Origin: Muriicola jejuensis
GTDB taxonomy: Bacteria; Bacteroidota; Bacteroidia; Flavobacteriales; Flavobacteriaceae
Length of the DNA: 64,000 nt
Reading direction: 5' to 3'
Assembly (NCBI RefSeq): GCF_010671595.1
Contig: NZ_JAABOP010000003.1
Location: 1-64,000 of the forward strand
Below are positions 45,315 to 54,185 of the stretch, piece by piece. Position 1 is the stretch's first letter; every line of letters begins with the position of its first letter. Both the position numbers and the translations under genes were made by a program. The notes beneath the pieces are model-generated. The model was given only the letters and a program-made list of their open reading frames with translations, searched no databases and was not told the origin of the DNA.

Positions 45315-46204
45315 AGACAGAACAATTATATGGAACCGGTGTGGCTCTGGTCACCCCATTTGCTGAAGACGGGTCAGTAGATCTGCCGGCCCTCCGTAGG
45401 ATCGTTCGCCACTGCATAGACGGGGGGGTTGATTACCTGGTGGTCCTCGGCACAACGGGCGAGGCTGTCACCCTGGACGAGTCGGAAAAGACCCGGGTGG
45501 TACAGACCGTGATCGATGAAAACAACGGTTCCTTGCCTCTGGTGATCGGTATAGGCGGGAACAATACCGCGAGGTTAGTGGACGAATTAAAGAAATCGGA
45601 CCTCTCGGCATTTACGGCCGTTCTATCCGTTTCCCCCTATTATAACAAACCAACACAGGAAGGGATCTATCGTCATTATCAAGCCCTGGCCGATGCCTCC
45701 CCTTTGCCTGTCATCCTATACAACGTTCCCGGGAGAACAGGTAGCAATATGCTTCCTTCTACCGTGGCACGGATCGCCCGGGATTGTCCCAATGTGGTCG
45801 CCATTAAGGAGGCCTGTGGAAATATGGATCAGATCAGGGAACTCATCCGCACCGTTCCCGAGGGGTTTAATGTGATCTCCGGAGATGACATTACCGCACT
45901 CCCAACAATCCTGGAGGGTGGAATAGGAGTGATCTCCGTTCTGGGTCAGGGGATGCCTGTACAGATGAGCAGTCTGGTGCGTCACGGCCTTAACGGAGAG
46001 TACGATAAGGCGCAACAGATCCACGAGGCTCTCAAGCCGGGGATGGATCTTATCTTTCAGGAAGGGAACCCGGCCGGAATAAAGGCTATATTCGAACTTC
46101 TGGGGATTTCCGGAGCAGGGGTAAGGCTTCCCCTGGTGGAGGCTTCCCCTCAACTGAAATCCAAGATCTCCTCCTTTATAGAGCCCTTTGCCATCACAAT
46201 TTGA
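45311..46204 (+). CDS. dapA: 4-hydroxy-tetrahydrodipicolinate synthase
   Basis: Condenses pyruvate and aspartate semialdehyde, the first step specific to lysine and diaminopimelate synthesis. TIM-barrel enzyme of 297 residues. Pyruvate forms a Schiff base with Lys166 in VVAIKEACGN. The G-T-T-G-E segment (LGTTGEAVTL) and the Tyr in VILYNVPGRTG complete the catalytic triad, and ISGDDITALP follows as usual. It feeds the pathway in which dapF, at 28088-28861, acts later. Confidence 0.95.
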   Translation: MKTEQLYGTGVALVTPFAEDGSVDLPALRRIVRHCIDGGVDYLVVLGTTGEAVTLDESEKTRVVQTVIDENNGSLPLVIGIGGNNTARLVDELKKSDLSAFTAVLSVSPYYNKPTQEGIYRHYQALADASPLPVILYNVPGRTGSNMLPSTVARIARDCPNVVAIKEACGNMDQIRELIRTVPEGFNVISGDDITALPTILEGGIGVISVLGQGMPVQMSSLVRHGLNGEYDKAQQIHEALKPGMDLIFQEGNPAGIKAIFELLGISGAGVRLPLVEASPQLKSKISSFIEPFAITI

Positions 46205-46302
46205 GGTCTTAACGTTAAAACTTCCTCAACGCGTGCGCCTTAAGACTTCACGCACCGTATGTTTGTGATGGAGATTTTATTTTATATTCCACAGGGAATC
46301 TG

Positions 46303-46310
46303 TAATTTTG
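46303..46310 (+). promoter_or_regulatory. -7 box of the bamD operon
   Basis: TAATTTTG fits TAnnTTTG exactly. It ends only four bases before the first possible bamD start codon, so the transcript probably begins at or within that codon and translation would be leaderless or use the ATG at 46324. Confidence 0.55.
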
Positions 46311-46314
46311 CAAA

Positions 46315-47157
46315 ATGTTTTTAATGCTCCGAAGATTTTTACCACTGGCCATGGGCCTTATCTTGCTCGGATCCTGCAGTGAGTATCAAAAAGTGCTCAA
46401 GAATGAGGACGTAAAGGCGAAATACGACCTGGCCGAAAAATACTATGAGGCCAAGGACTTCAAAAGGGCGAATCGACTTTTTGAGCAGATAGCTCCCAAG
46501 TATGTCGGCAAACCGCAGGGCGAAAGGGTACAGTTTTTCCTGTCAGAAACGTATTTCCAGATCAAAAACTACAACTTCGCTGGCTACCAGTTTGAAAGGT
46601 TCCTGAAGTCGTATCCGAATAGTGACAAGGCTGCGGAAGCCTCCTTCCTCGGTGCAAAAAGTTATTATATGCTCTCGCCCAGGCACTCCCTGGACCAGAC
46701 GGATACCGATAAGGCTCTCTTGAAACTTCAGGGCTTTATCAATACCTACCCGGAATCGGAATTCCTGGCTGAAGCCAATGCCATGGCCAAAGAGCTGACC
46801 ACCAAGAAGGAAAAGAAGGCCTTTGAGATCGCCAAGCAGTTCACGAAACTGGGGAATTCCTATATCCTGGATTACAGCATCTCCGCCGTTGCCGCCATCG
46901 ACAATTTTATCTCGGATTTTCCAGGTACCATTTTCAGGGAAGAGGCATTGTACCTGAAACTGGTAGCAACTTCAAACCTGGCGCTGAACAGCACGGAAAA
47001 CAGAAAGCAGGAGCGCCTGGAAACTGCAGAAACGGCTTATAAGAACCTTTTGAGATATTATCCTCAGACCTCTTTTATGAAGGAGGCCAACAACCTTATG
47101 GAGAGCATAAACGAAGAATTGTCCCAATACAGAGATCAAGAAACTACATCCAAATAA
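46315..47157 (+). CDS. bamD: Outer membrane protein assembly factor BamD
   Basis: Periplasmic lipoprotein of 280 residues in the BAM complex that inserts beta-barrel proteins. The signal ends LLGSC with lipidated Cys near residue 21. Five TPR-like helical pairs follow; family segments are YYEAKDFKRANRLFEQI, QFFLSETYFQIKNYNFAGYQF, FLKSYPNSDKAAEASFLGAK and YPESEFLAEANAM. The start is uncertain: ATG 46315 lies almost on the -7 box, so ATG 46324 (three codons in) may be the true one. It heads the operon with rpoZ, coaBC and the DUF4835 gene. Confidence 0.93.
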   Translation: MFLMLRRFLPLAMGLILLGSCSEYQKVLKNEDVKAKYDLAEKYYEAKDFKRANRLFEQIAPKYVGKPQGERVQFFLSETYFQIKNYNFAGYQFERFLKSYPNSDKAAEASFLGAKSYYMLSPRHSLDQTDTDKALLKLQGFINTYPESEFLAEANAMAKELTTKKEKKAFEIAKQFTKLGNSYILDYSISAVAAIDNFISDFPGTIFREEALYLKLVATSNLALNSTENRKQERLETAETAYKNLLRYYPQTSFMKEANNLMESINEELSQYRDQETTSK

Positions 47158-47159
47158 TT

Positions 47160-47489
47160 ATGAATGATTTAAAGAACACCAAGGCACCTGTCTCCACGGT
47201 CACCATCAACCGCAACGAGTTCGATGAGAAGACTGAAAATATTTACGAGGCGATCTCCATCGTGTCTAAACGCGCGGTACAGATTAACTCTGAGATCAAA
47301 AAGGAGTTGCTCGAAAAGTTGGAGGAATTTGCCACCTATAGTGACAGTCTGGAAGAAGTTTTTGAGAATAAGGAGCAGATAGAGGTTTCCAAGTTCTACG
47401 AGAAACTTCCTAAACCCCATGCCATGGCCATCACCGAATGGCTTGAGGACAAGATCTACCACAGGAACACGGAGAAAGACGAACAGTAA
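47160..47489 (+). CDS. rpoZ: RNA polymerase omega subunit, Bacteroidota type
   Basis: Small subunit of 109 residues that helps assemble RNA polymerase. The core ENIYEAISIVSKRAVQINSEIKKEL resembles the conserved helix of omega/Rpb6, and the length and place between bamD and coaBC match the annotated omega genes of Flavobacteriia. The sequence is far from E. coli RpoZ, so the call rests on family and context. It starts two bases after the bamD stop and its own stop abuts coaBC. Confidence 0.88.
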   Translation: MNDLKNTKAPVSTVTINRNEFDEKTENIYEAISIVSKRAVQINSEIKKELLEKLEEFATYSDSLEEVFENKEQIEVSKFYEKLPKPHAMAITEWLEDKIYHRNTEKDEQ

Positions 47490-48695
47490 ATGCTAGCCGG
47501 CAAGAAGATCCTGTTGGGAATTTCAGGAGGTATTGCCGCCTATAAATCTGCATTTCTTGTTCGATTACTGATCAAAGCAGGCGCTGAAGTTAAAGTGGTT
47601 TTAACGGAAAGCGCCTCTGACTTTGTTACCCCCCTTACGCTGGCTACCCTGTCCAAAAACCCTGTCCACCTCGATTTTATAAAGGAAAAGGAAGGAACGC
47701 TGGAATGGGATAATCACGTGGAGCTGGGTCTTTGGGCCGACCTGATGCTCATCGCGCCGGCCACGGCCAACACCCTCTCAAAAATGGCCAACGGGACCTG
47801 TGATAACCTCCTGCTGGCGGTCTACCTCTCCGCAAAATGTCCGGTCTACATCGCCCCCGCTATGGACCTGGATATGTACCGTCACCCCTCTACCAGGCAA
47901 AGCCTGGAAAAGCTTCAATCCTTTGGAAATATCCTGATCCCTGCAGCTAGCGGCGAACTGGCTAGTGGGCTTTCCGGCGAAGGCAGGATGGAGGAGCCCG
48001 AAAAGATCATCGAAATTATCACACGTCACCTGAAGCGTGGCCTGCCCCTCGAAAACAAAAAGGTCGTGATCACCGCAGGTCCTACTCATGAGGCTATAGA
48101 TCCCGTGCGATATATCGGCAATCATTCCACCGGCCTTATGGGGATCGAACTCGCCGAAAAGGCCGCGGCCTTAGGTGCTGAAGTTACCCTGGTCCTGGGT
48201 CCCACTCATCTGGGTGTTCAGGATACTTCGATCCACCTGTACCGCATAACCACGGCAGAGGAGATGTATCAGGCTACCCTCAAGGCTTTTGAAGGGGCCG
48301 ATGTAGCCATTGCAGCGGCTGCCGTAGCCGACTACAGACCCAAAAATGCGGCCAGGGAGAAGATCAAGAAAAAGGAGGACCGCTTCTCGATTGAACTGGT
48401 AAGGAACAGGGATATCCTTATGGAATTAGGGAAAAAGAAAAAGAGGCAATTCCTGCTCGGATTTGCCCTGGAAACCGAGAACGAACTGGAAAACGCCCAA
48501 AAAAAGCTGAAGAGCAAGAACCTCGACGCCATCGTCCTGAACTCACTGAAGGATGAGGGTGCCGGTTTTGGCGGCTCTACCAATAAAATCACCTTTATAG
48601 ACAAGAATTCAACCATAAAATCGTTTGATGTAAAGACCAAGGCGGAGGTCGCCCTGGATATTTGGAATGAAATCATCAGCAGACTGCATGCGTAG
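47490..48695 (+). CDS. coaBC: Bifunctional phosphopantothenoylcysteine decarboxylase/synthetase
   Basis: Two steps of coenzyme A synthesis in one protein of 401 residues. The CoaC half (about 1-180) binds FMN and has the catalytic His in WDNHVELG, then LIAPATANTLSKMANG and the substrate clamp with Cys. The CoaB half begins at about 187 with VVITAGPTHEAIDPVRYIGNH, contains AAAVADYRPK and ends with KITFIDK. CoaE, the last enzyme of the pathway, is encoded at 54182-54781. The gene starts directly after rpoZ. Confidence 0.96.
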   Translation: MLAGKKILLGISGGIAAYKSAFLVRLLIKAGAEVKVVLTESASDFVTPLTLATLSKNPVHLDFIKEKEGTLEWDNHVELGLWADLMLIAPATANTLSKMANGTCDNLLLAVYLSAKCPVYIAPAMDLDMYRHPSTRQSLEKLQSFGNILIPAASGELASGLSGEGRMEEPEKIIEIITRHLKRGLPLENKKVVITAGPTHEAIDPVRYIGNHSTGLMGIELAEKAAALGAEVTLVLGPTHLGVQDTSIHLYRITTAEEMYQATLKAFEGADVAIAAAAVADYRPKNAAREKIKKKEDRFSIELVRNRDILMELGKKKKRQFLLGFALETENELENAQKKLKSKNLDAIVLNSLKDEGAGFGGSTNKITFIDKNSTIKSFDVKTKAEVALDIWNEIISRLHA

Positions 48696-49581
48696 CTTCC
48701 TTCTTATTTTTATCGTCTGTTTAAGCTCGTTCACCCTGGGAGCCCAGGAACTCAATTGCGTCGTTACCGTGAATTCAGACCAGGTGGGGCAGACCAACCA
48801 ACAGATCTTCAGGACGCTGGAACGATCCCTCAACGACTTCGTGAACAGGAATAAATGGACGAACCGGGTATACAAGGAAAACGAACGCGTGAATGCCAGG
48901 ATGTTTATCACAGTGACCAATTTTGAGTCGAACCGCTTTGAAGCCAACATCCAGATCCAGTCGTCCCGTCCCGTTTTCAACACTACCTATGAGAGTCCGG
49001 TATTCAATTACAAGGACAATCAGTTCAATTTTGAATACATCGAATTCCAACCCCTCGTATACAATCCCAATGTGTTCGATTCCAACCTGGTATCCGTAAT
49101 TTCATATTACGCATATATCATCCTTGGTTTGGACGCCGATACTTACGCCCTGGAAGGGGGTACGGATTATTTCAAGGAAGCACAGAAGATCGTGACCCAG
49201 GCTCAGGGAAGCAATTTTGCGGGCTGGAACCAGTCGGCCACGGATAACCGCACGAGGTTTGTCCTGGTAGACAACCTGCTTTCGAATACGTTCAGGGAAT
49301 ACCGCATCGCGATGTACAATTACCATCGCAAAGGCCTCGATATACTGGGAGACAACAACAGCACTGGAAAACAGGTGATATCCGGATCCATGCGCCTTTT
49401 TGAGACCCTGATACAGCGCAGGCCCAATGCCTTTCTCATACAGACCTTCTTCGATGCGAAATCCGAAGAGATCCTCAATATCTTTTCGGACGGTCCTAAG
49501 GTAGATGTGGTCGCCCTTAAAACCACCTTGAATAAGGTTGCGCCCTTCTATTCCTCTACCTGGAACGATATAAAATATTGA
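48688..49581 (+). CDS. DUF4835 family exported protein
   Basis: Protein of 297 residues with a signal peptide (MRSFLLIFIVCLSSFTLGAQ). The mature part starts ELNCVVTVNSDQVGQTNQQIFRTLE, which I recognise as DUF4835, a Bacteroidota family usually placed between coaBC and recN. It has mixed alpha-beta character with no known motif. I start at the ATG at 48688, overlapping coaBC by eight bases; the ATG at 48667 would lie further inside coaBC and place seven residues before the signal peptide. The function is unknown; periplasmic location is likely. Confidence 0.88.
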   Translation: MRSFLLIFIVCLSSFTLGAQELNCVVTVNSDQVGQTNQQIFRTLERSLNDFVNRNKWTNRVYKENERVNARMFITVTNFESNRFEANIQIQSSRPVFNTTYESPVFNYKDNQFNFEYIEFQPLVYNPNVFDSNLVSVISYYAYIILGLDADTYALEGGTDYFKEAQKIVTQAQGSNFAGWNQSATDNRTRFVLVDNLLSNTFREYRIAMYNYHRKGLDILGDNNSTGKQVISGSMRLFETLIQRRPNAFLIQTFFDAKSEEILNIFSDGPKVDVVALKTTLNKVAPFYSSTWNDIKY

Positions 49582-49613
49582 GAACCCTCATTTTTTTACA
49601 GGCGATAATCGGT

Positions 49614-49621
49614 TATCTTTA
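49614..49621 (+). promoter_or_regulatory. -7 box before recN
   Basis: TATCTTTA, one base from TAnnTTTG, lies 23 bp before the recN start. A T-run at 49591-49597 sits near the -33 position. It would let recN be transcribed apart from the bamD operon. Confidence 0.45.
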
Positions 49622-49644
49622 CGGCACAATTAACGCCTTGGACC

Positions 49645-51297
49645 TTGCTGACGCACCTGACGATCAAGAATTACGCCCTTATTGATGACCTGGCCGTGGC
49701 TTTCGACCGGGGATTCAGTACCATTACAGGGGAAACGGGAGCTGGAAAATCCATTTTCCTGGGCGGTCTTTCCCTGGTCCTTGGTAAACGCGCAGACCTG
49801 GGAACTCTTCGGGATAAATCCCAGAAATGCACCATCGAAGCCGTCTTTCAGATAGAGCCATATGGCCTGAGGGACCTGTTTAAAAACAATGACCTGGATT
49901 ACGACCCAGAGACCATTCTGAGAAGGGAGATCCTGCCCAGCGGGAAATCGAGGGCCTTTATCAATGATACCCCTGTGACCCTCGACGTCCTTTCTTCCCT
50001 GGGAGACCGACTCATCGATGTACATTCACAATACCAAACCCTGGAACTGACCGAAAACGAATTCCAGTTAAAGGTTATAGACGCCCTGGCAGACAACAAG
50101 CCCCTTTTGAATGACTACCGGGCTCACTTAAGGAAGTACCAGGCCGATCGTAAGGAATTACAGGACCTCAGGAACGCTCAGGCCGATGCTGAAAAGGAAC
50201 GGGATTACAACGCCTTCCTGTATCAGGAATTAAAACAAGCCCCTTTGCAGGCAGGGATCCTCGAAGAATTGGAGGCATCTTATGAAGAACTCACCAATGT
50301 GGAGAGCATCCTGGAGCAATTGGACGGGAGCCATCAGATGCTGACCCATGAGGAGGTAGGCATTCAGAACCTCCTCTCCTCCCTGAAATCGAGTCTTTCT
50401 AAACTGGCAGGTTACGGTTCGGCCTATGCCGAACTGTCCCAAAGGATACAGTCGGTCTTCCTGGAGCTGGAGGACGTGGTCTCTGAGATAGAGGCTTTGC
50501 AGGAAAAGGTGGAGCCCAATCCGGGCCTGCTGGAGGAAGTAGACGGGAAGCTTCAATTACTCTATGCCCTTCAGAAAAAACACAATGCCGCAACGGTAGA
50601 GGAGCTGGCAATGATCCGGGATGAGTTGGCAAGCAGGATCGCCCGGACCGAAAATCTCGAATTGGAGATCAGTGAACTTCAGGGAAAGGTGGAGGCCGGC
50701 GAGAAGACACTGACAAAGCTTGCCACGGGGTTGCACGAACGTCGCAGCGCTCTGATCCCCGATTTGAAGAAAAAGCTTGAAACCGCCCTGCAGGATCTGG
50801 GCATGCCTAATGCGACCTTCAGGATACAGCTAAGACACATCGATGAGTTCACTTCTACGGGAACGGACCAATTGGAATTCGAATTCTCAGCCAACAGGGG
50901 CGCAGATTACGGTTCTCTGAAAAAGGTGGCTTCCGGAGGGGAACTCTCCCGCATCATGCTGGTCATCAAGTCCATTCTGGCCCGCTATGAACAATTGCCT
51001 ACCATCATGTTTGATGAGATAGACACAGGGGTTTCAGGGGAGATCTCCAATAAAATGGGTGAGATCATGCAGCAGATGTCGTCCAAGATGCAGGTGTTTT
51101 CCATCACTCACTTGCCGCAGGTAGCCTCCAAGGGCGATCAGCAGTACAAGGTGTACAAGGAAGACGACGGGAAAGTGACGCGCACGAAGATGAAAAAACT
51201 AGACGCTCAGGAGCGCGTGGTGGAACTGGCCGAGATGCTGGGAGGGAAATCCCTGTCGGATTCAGCCATGGCACATGCCAAACAATTGCTCAATTGA
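49645..51297 (+). CDS. recN: DNA repair protein RecN
   Basis: SMC-like ATPase of 550 residues that acts at DNA double-strand breaks. The N-terminal head has Walker A GETGAGKSIFLGGLS, the middle is two long coiled coils (about 155-370), and the C-terminal head has the ABC signature SGGELSRIMLVIKSI, Walker B PTIMFDEIDTGVSG and the His switch FSITHLPQVAS. The only sensible start is a TTG at 49645 (MLTHLTIKNYALIDD). It follows the DUF4835 gene by 63 bp. Confidence 0.95.
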   Translation: MLTHLTIKNYALIDDLAVAFDRGFSTITGETGAGKSIFLGGLSLVLGKRADLGTLRDKSQKCTIEAVFQIEPYGLRDLFKNNDLDYDPETILRREILPSGKSRAFINDTPVTLDVLSSLGDRLIDVHSQYQTLELTENEFQLKVIDALADNKPLLNDYRAHLRKYQADRKELQDLRNAQADAEKERDYNAFLYQELKQAPLQAGILEELEASYEELTNVESILEQLDGSHQMLTHEEVGIQNLLSSLKSSLSKLAGYGSAYAELSQRIQSVFLELEDVVSEIEALQEKVEPNPGLLEEVDGKLQLLYALQKKHNAATVEELAMIRDELASRIARTENLELEISELQGKVEAGEKTLTKLATGLHERRSALIPDLKKKLETALQDLGMPNATFRIQLRHIDEFTSTGTDQLEFEFSANRGADYGSLKKVASGGELSRIMLVIKSILARYEQLPTIMFDEIDTGVSGEISNKMGEIMQQMSSKMQVFSITHLPQVASKGDQQYKVYKEDDGKVTRTKMKKLDAQERVVELAEMLGGKSLSDSAMAHAKQLLN

Positions 51298-51309
51298 AAA
51301 CGAAATCAA

Positions 51310-51317
51310 TATATTTA
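51310..51317 (+). promoter_or_regulatory. Possible -7 box of fabI
   Basis: TATATTTA fits TAnnTTTG except for the last base and stands 25 bp before the fabI start, 12 bp after the recN stop. Confidence 0.35.
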
Positions 51318-51342
51318 GACCGCAGAACCTAAGAAAAAAATC

Positions 51343-52155
51343 ATGGGATACAACTTACTCAAAGGAAAGAAAGGGATCATATTTGGTGCACTGGATGAAA
51401 ATTCCATAGCGTGGAAGACGGCCGAAAGGGTACACGAGGAGGGGGGCTCCTTTGTCCTCACCAACGCTCCAATAGCTATGCGTATGGGCCAGATCAATGA
51501 ATTGGCCAAAAAGACCGGCTCGGAGATCATTCCTGCAGATGCCACCAGCGAGGAAGACCTGGCGAACCTGGTCTCCCAGGCGATGGAGATCCTGGGTGGA
51601 AAACTCGATTTTGTGCTCCATTCCATCGGCATGTCCGTGAACGTGCGCAAGGGCAGGGCTTACACAGACGAAAAATACGATTTCACCGCCAAAGGCTGGG
51701 ACGTTTCAGCACTCTCCTTCCATAAAGTGATGCAGAGCCTTTACAAGGCTGACGCCATGAATGAATGGGGGAGTATCGTCGCCCTGACCTATATGGCAGC
51801 TCAGCGTACCTTCCCGGATTATAACGACATGGCAGACAATAAGGCCTATCTGGAATCGGTGGCGCGCAGTTTCGGCTATTTCTTCGGGAAAGAGAAAAAA
51901 GTTAGGGTGAATACCATCTCCCAGTCGCCTACCCCCACCACGGCAGGGCAGGGGGTCAAGGGCTTTGACGGTTTTATTTCCTATGCGGAGAAGATGTCTC
52001 CTCTGGGGAATGCCACCGCTCTGGACTGTGCCAATTACACGGTTTCCCTTTTCTCGGACCTTACCAGAAAGGTGACTATGCAAAACCTCTTCCACGATGG
52101 AGGGTTTTCCATGACAGGGGTAAGCCAGGAGGTCATCGAGAGATTCACAGAATAG
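51343..52155 (+). CDS. fabI: Enoyl-[acyl-carrier-protein] reductase FabI
   Basis: Reduces trans-2-enoyl-ACP with NADH in the last step of each fatty acid elongation round. A short-chain dehydrogenase-like protein of 270 residues, beginning LLKGKKGIIFGALDENSIAW, the atypical nucleotide loop of FabI. The catalytic pair is Tyr and Lys in a Y-x6-K motif (YNDMADNK), with an upstream Tyr in VALTYMAAQR. VNTISQSPTPTTAGQGVKGF corresponds to the substrate-binding loop. It is monocistronic, followed by a strong terminator. Confidence 0.95.
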   Translation: MGYNLLKGKKGIIFGALDENSIAWKTAERVHEEGGSFVLTNAPIAMRMGQINELAKKTGSEIIPADATSEEDLANLVSQAMEILGGKLDFVLHSIGMSVNVRKGRAYTDEKYDFTAKGWDVSALSFHKVMQSLYKADAMNEWGSIVALTYMAAQRTFPDYNDMADNKAYLESVARSFGYFFGKEKKVRVNTISQSPTPTTAGQGVKGFDGFISYAEKMSPLGNATALDCANYTVSLFSDLTRKVTMQNLFHDGGFSMTGVSQEVIERFTE

Positions 52156-52179
52156 AGACCCAAAAATAGAATACAGATC

Positions 52180-52213
52180 CGGGGCCGTCCTTTCTCAGGA
52201 TGGCCCCGTTTAT
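52180..52213 (+). terminator. Intrinsic terminator of fabI
   Basis: An 11-bp GC-rich stem (52180-52190 with 52198-52208) with a seven-base loop and a short T-rich tail. It separates fabI from the glycosyltransferase gene. Confidence 0.8.
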
Positions 52214-52222
52214 AAAATACCC

Positions 52223-53227
52223 ATGCAACCCTATTTTTCATTGATCATACCGGTATACAACAGACCTGAGGAGATACGGGAACTCCTTGAGAGTCTGTTG
52301 CATCAGTCCTACGACAGGGATTATGAGGTGGTCATCGTAGAGGATGGTTCCCAATTGCGGTCGGACGCGGTGATCAGCGATTTTAGGAAAAAGCTTGCCA
52401 TTTCCTATTATTTTAAGGAGAACAGCGGACCCGGAGATTCCAGGAATTACGGGATGATGAAGGCAAAGGGAAGATATTTTATCATTCTCGATTCAGATTG
52501 TATTCTCCCATCCACCTACCTGGAGGAGGTGGATCGATCCCTCAGCGAGGCATATGTGGATTTCTTCGGGGGGCCTGATACGGCTCATCCCGATTTCTCA
52601 GATACCCAAAAGGCCATCAACTATGCCATGACGGCTTTCCTGACCACGGGGGGCATAAGGGGGAACGAGAAGGCTGCAGGCACATTCCAGCCAAGGAGCT
52701 TCAATATGGGTATTTCCAGGGAGGCTTTTGAGGCCTCAGGCGGGTTTGGCAATATCCACCCGGGAGAAGATCCAGATTTAAGTATCCGGCTTTGGGGATT
52801 GGGCTATACTTCCAAATTGATCTCCGGAGCCGCGGTATACCACAAGAGACGCATCGATTTTAGCAAATTTTATATTCAGGTTAAGAAGTTCGGCATGGTC
52901 CGGCCTATCCTTAACCTCTGGCATCCCGGTACCGGAAAGCTCACGTACTGGTTCCCCTTCTTCTTTTGCTCCGGCCTGTTGATATCGGTGATCCTGGCTC
53001 TGGGCGGGTTTCCTGTACTGTTCTACGCCTACCTTTTTTACATGACCTTGATCTTTGTGGATTCCTGGTGGAAAAATCGCTCGGCAACCATCGCCTTCCT
53101 GTCCCTTTTCGCTGTAATCGTTCAGTTTTCGGGATACGGGCTGGGTTTTTTTAAATCGACATTCTTACTTACTTTTAGTAAAAAGAAACCTCAGGAATTA
53201 TTCCCCTCCCTGTTCTTTAAAAATTGA
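52223..53227 (+). CDS. Family 2 glycosyltransferase
   Basis: Membrane-bound sugar transferase of 334 residues with a GT-A fold. The start FSLIIPVYNRPEEIRELLESL and the metal-binding D-x-D in IILDSDCILP are diagnostic; HPGEDPDLSIRLWGLGY supplies the acceptor-site E-D. Three C-terminal hydrophobic helices (about 235-310) tie it to the inner membrane. It likely builds a surface glycan or lipid-linked sugar; donor and acceptor are unknown. It leads an operon with the YbbR-domain gene (one-base gap) and coaE. Confidence 0.92.
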   Translation: MQPYFSLIIPVYNRPEEIRELLESLLHQSYDRDYEVVIVEDGSQLRSDAVISDFRKKLAISYYFKENSGPGDSRNYGMMKAKGRYFIILDSDCILPSTYLEEVDRSLSEAYVDFFGGPDTAHPDFSDTQKAINYAMTAFLTTGGIRGNEKAAGTFQPRSFNMGISREAFEASGGFGNIHPGEDPDLSIRLWGLGYTSKLISGAAVYHKRRIDFSKFYIQVKKFGMVRPILNLWHPGTGKLTYWFPFFFCSGLLISVILALGGFPVLFYAYLFYMTLIFVDSWWKNRSATIAFLSLFAVIVQFSGYGLGFFKSTFLLTFSKKKPQELFPSLFFKN

Positions 53228-53228
53228 C

Positions 53229-54185
53229 ATGACCGCAAAGAAAGTGTTGAAAGGAAGTACAAAGCGCAAAATAAAGGTCTTTGCCATTCTGTTGACATGT
53301 TCTTTCATGGCCTGGCTGATCAGCCAGCTTTCCGAGACCTACACGGATCAGGTTACTTTCAAACTGAATTACGTGCGCGTTCCTGACACCCTCCTGCTCA
53401 TGGGCGCCTCCCAAGACGATGTAAGCCTGGCAGTTCGAGGCAGTGGGTGGCAATTCCTCGGTTCCCGTTTTTCCTCGGGGACCCTGAACATCAATCTCAG
53501 CAAGGTGACCTATAACCGGGGCCGATTTTTCCTGGGAGAGCAGAATTACAGGGAACAGTTATCCTCAGCCTTGCCGGATGCTATGTCCGTTGTCAGGTGG
53601 AATACGGATACCCTCTTTTTTGAGTTTTCCCGTCTGGTCAGCAAAAAGGTTCCGGTCATTCCAGAAATAGAGCTGAATCTCGCTCAGGATTACCTGCTGG
53701 AGCGAGACCTCGAGATCATGCCTGATTCCGTGCTTATCACTGGCCCGGAAAAGGAGCTGGACACATTGATGGCGGTAAGGACAGAAGCCGTTGAACTAAA
53801 TGAGGTGAGCGAAAGCTTTTCCAGAACCCTCAGGCTGATCAGACCCGCTTCTCTTACACAAACGAGATACAATGCTGCCGAGGTGGTGGTAAAAGCAGAG
53901 GTCTTTCGTTTTTCCGAAAAGATCCTCGAAATCCCCGTGGAGGTCATCAACCTTCCCGAAGGAACACAGATAAGGACTTTCCCGAACACCGTAGAGGTGC
54001 TTTGCAAAGCCAGGTTGGAAACCCTGAAGTCGATTACCTCCTCTGAGTTCAGAGCAGAAGCCGATCTGGGGGAGGCACAGGACGCTTCTCCATTCCTGCC
54101 GGTGCGATTGGTACAGCAACCGGAGAATGTACCCAGTATTCAGCTGTTGCAAAGGCAGGTGGAATATATCTTGAAGAGGGAATGA
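53229..54185 (+). CDS. YbbR-like domain protein
   Basis: Single-pass membrane protein of 318 residues. A transmembrane helix (about 17-35) follows a basic start, and the rest lies outside the cytoplasm. At least two YbbR-like beta repeats can be traced, each with the strand pattern V-x-V-x-x-x-G and a closing P-x-x-V-x-[IV]-x-G-P (PDSVLITGPEKEL; FPNTVEVLCKARLE). YbbR (CdaR) regulates the diadenylate cyclase CdaA in Firmicutes, but no cdaA is present here. The gene is tied to coaE by a four-base overlap, a common order in Bacteroidota. Confidence 0.85.
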   Translation: MTAKKVLKGSTKRKIKVFAILLTCSFMAWLISQLSETYTDQVTFKLNYVRVPDTLLLMGASQDDVSLAVRGSGWQFLGSRFSSGTLNINLSKVTYNRGRFFLGEQNYREQLSSALPDAMSVVRWNTDTLFFEFSRLVSKKVPVIPEIELNLAQDYLLERDLEIMPDSVLITGPEKELDTLMAVRTEAVELNEVSESFSRTLRLIRPASLTQTRYNAAEVVVKAEVFRFSEKILEIPVEVINLPEGTQIRTFPNTVEVLCKARLETLKSITSSEFRAEADLGEAQDASPFLPVRLVQQPENVPSIQLLQRQVEYILKRE

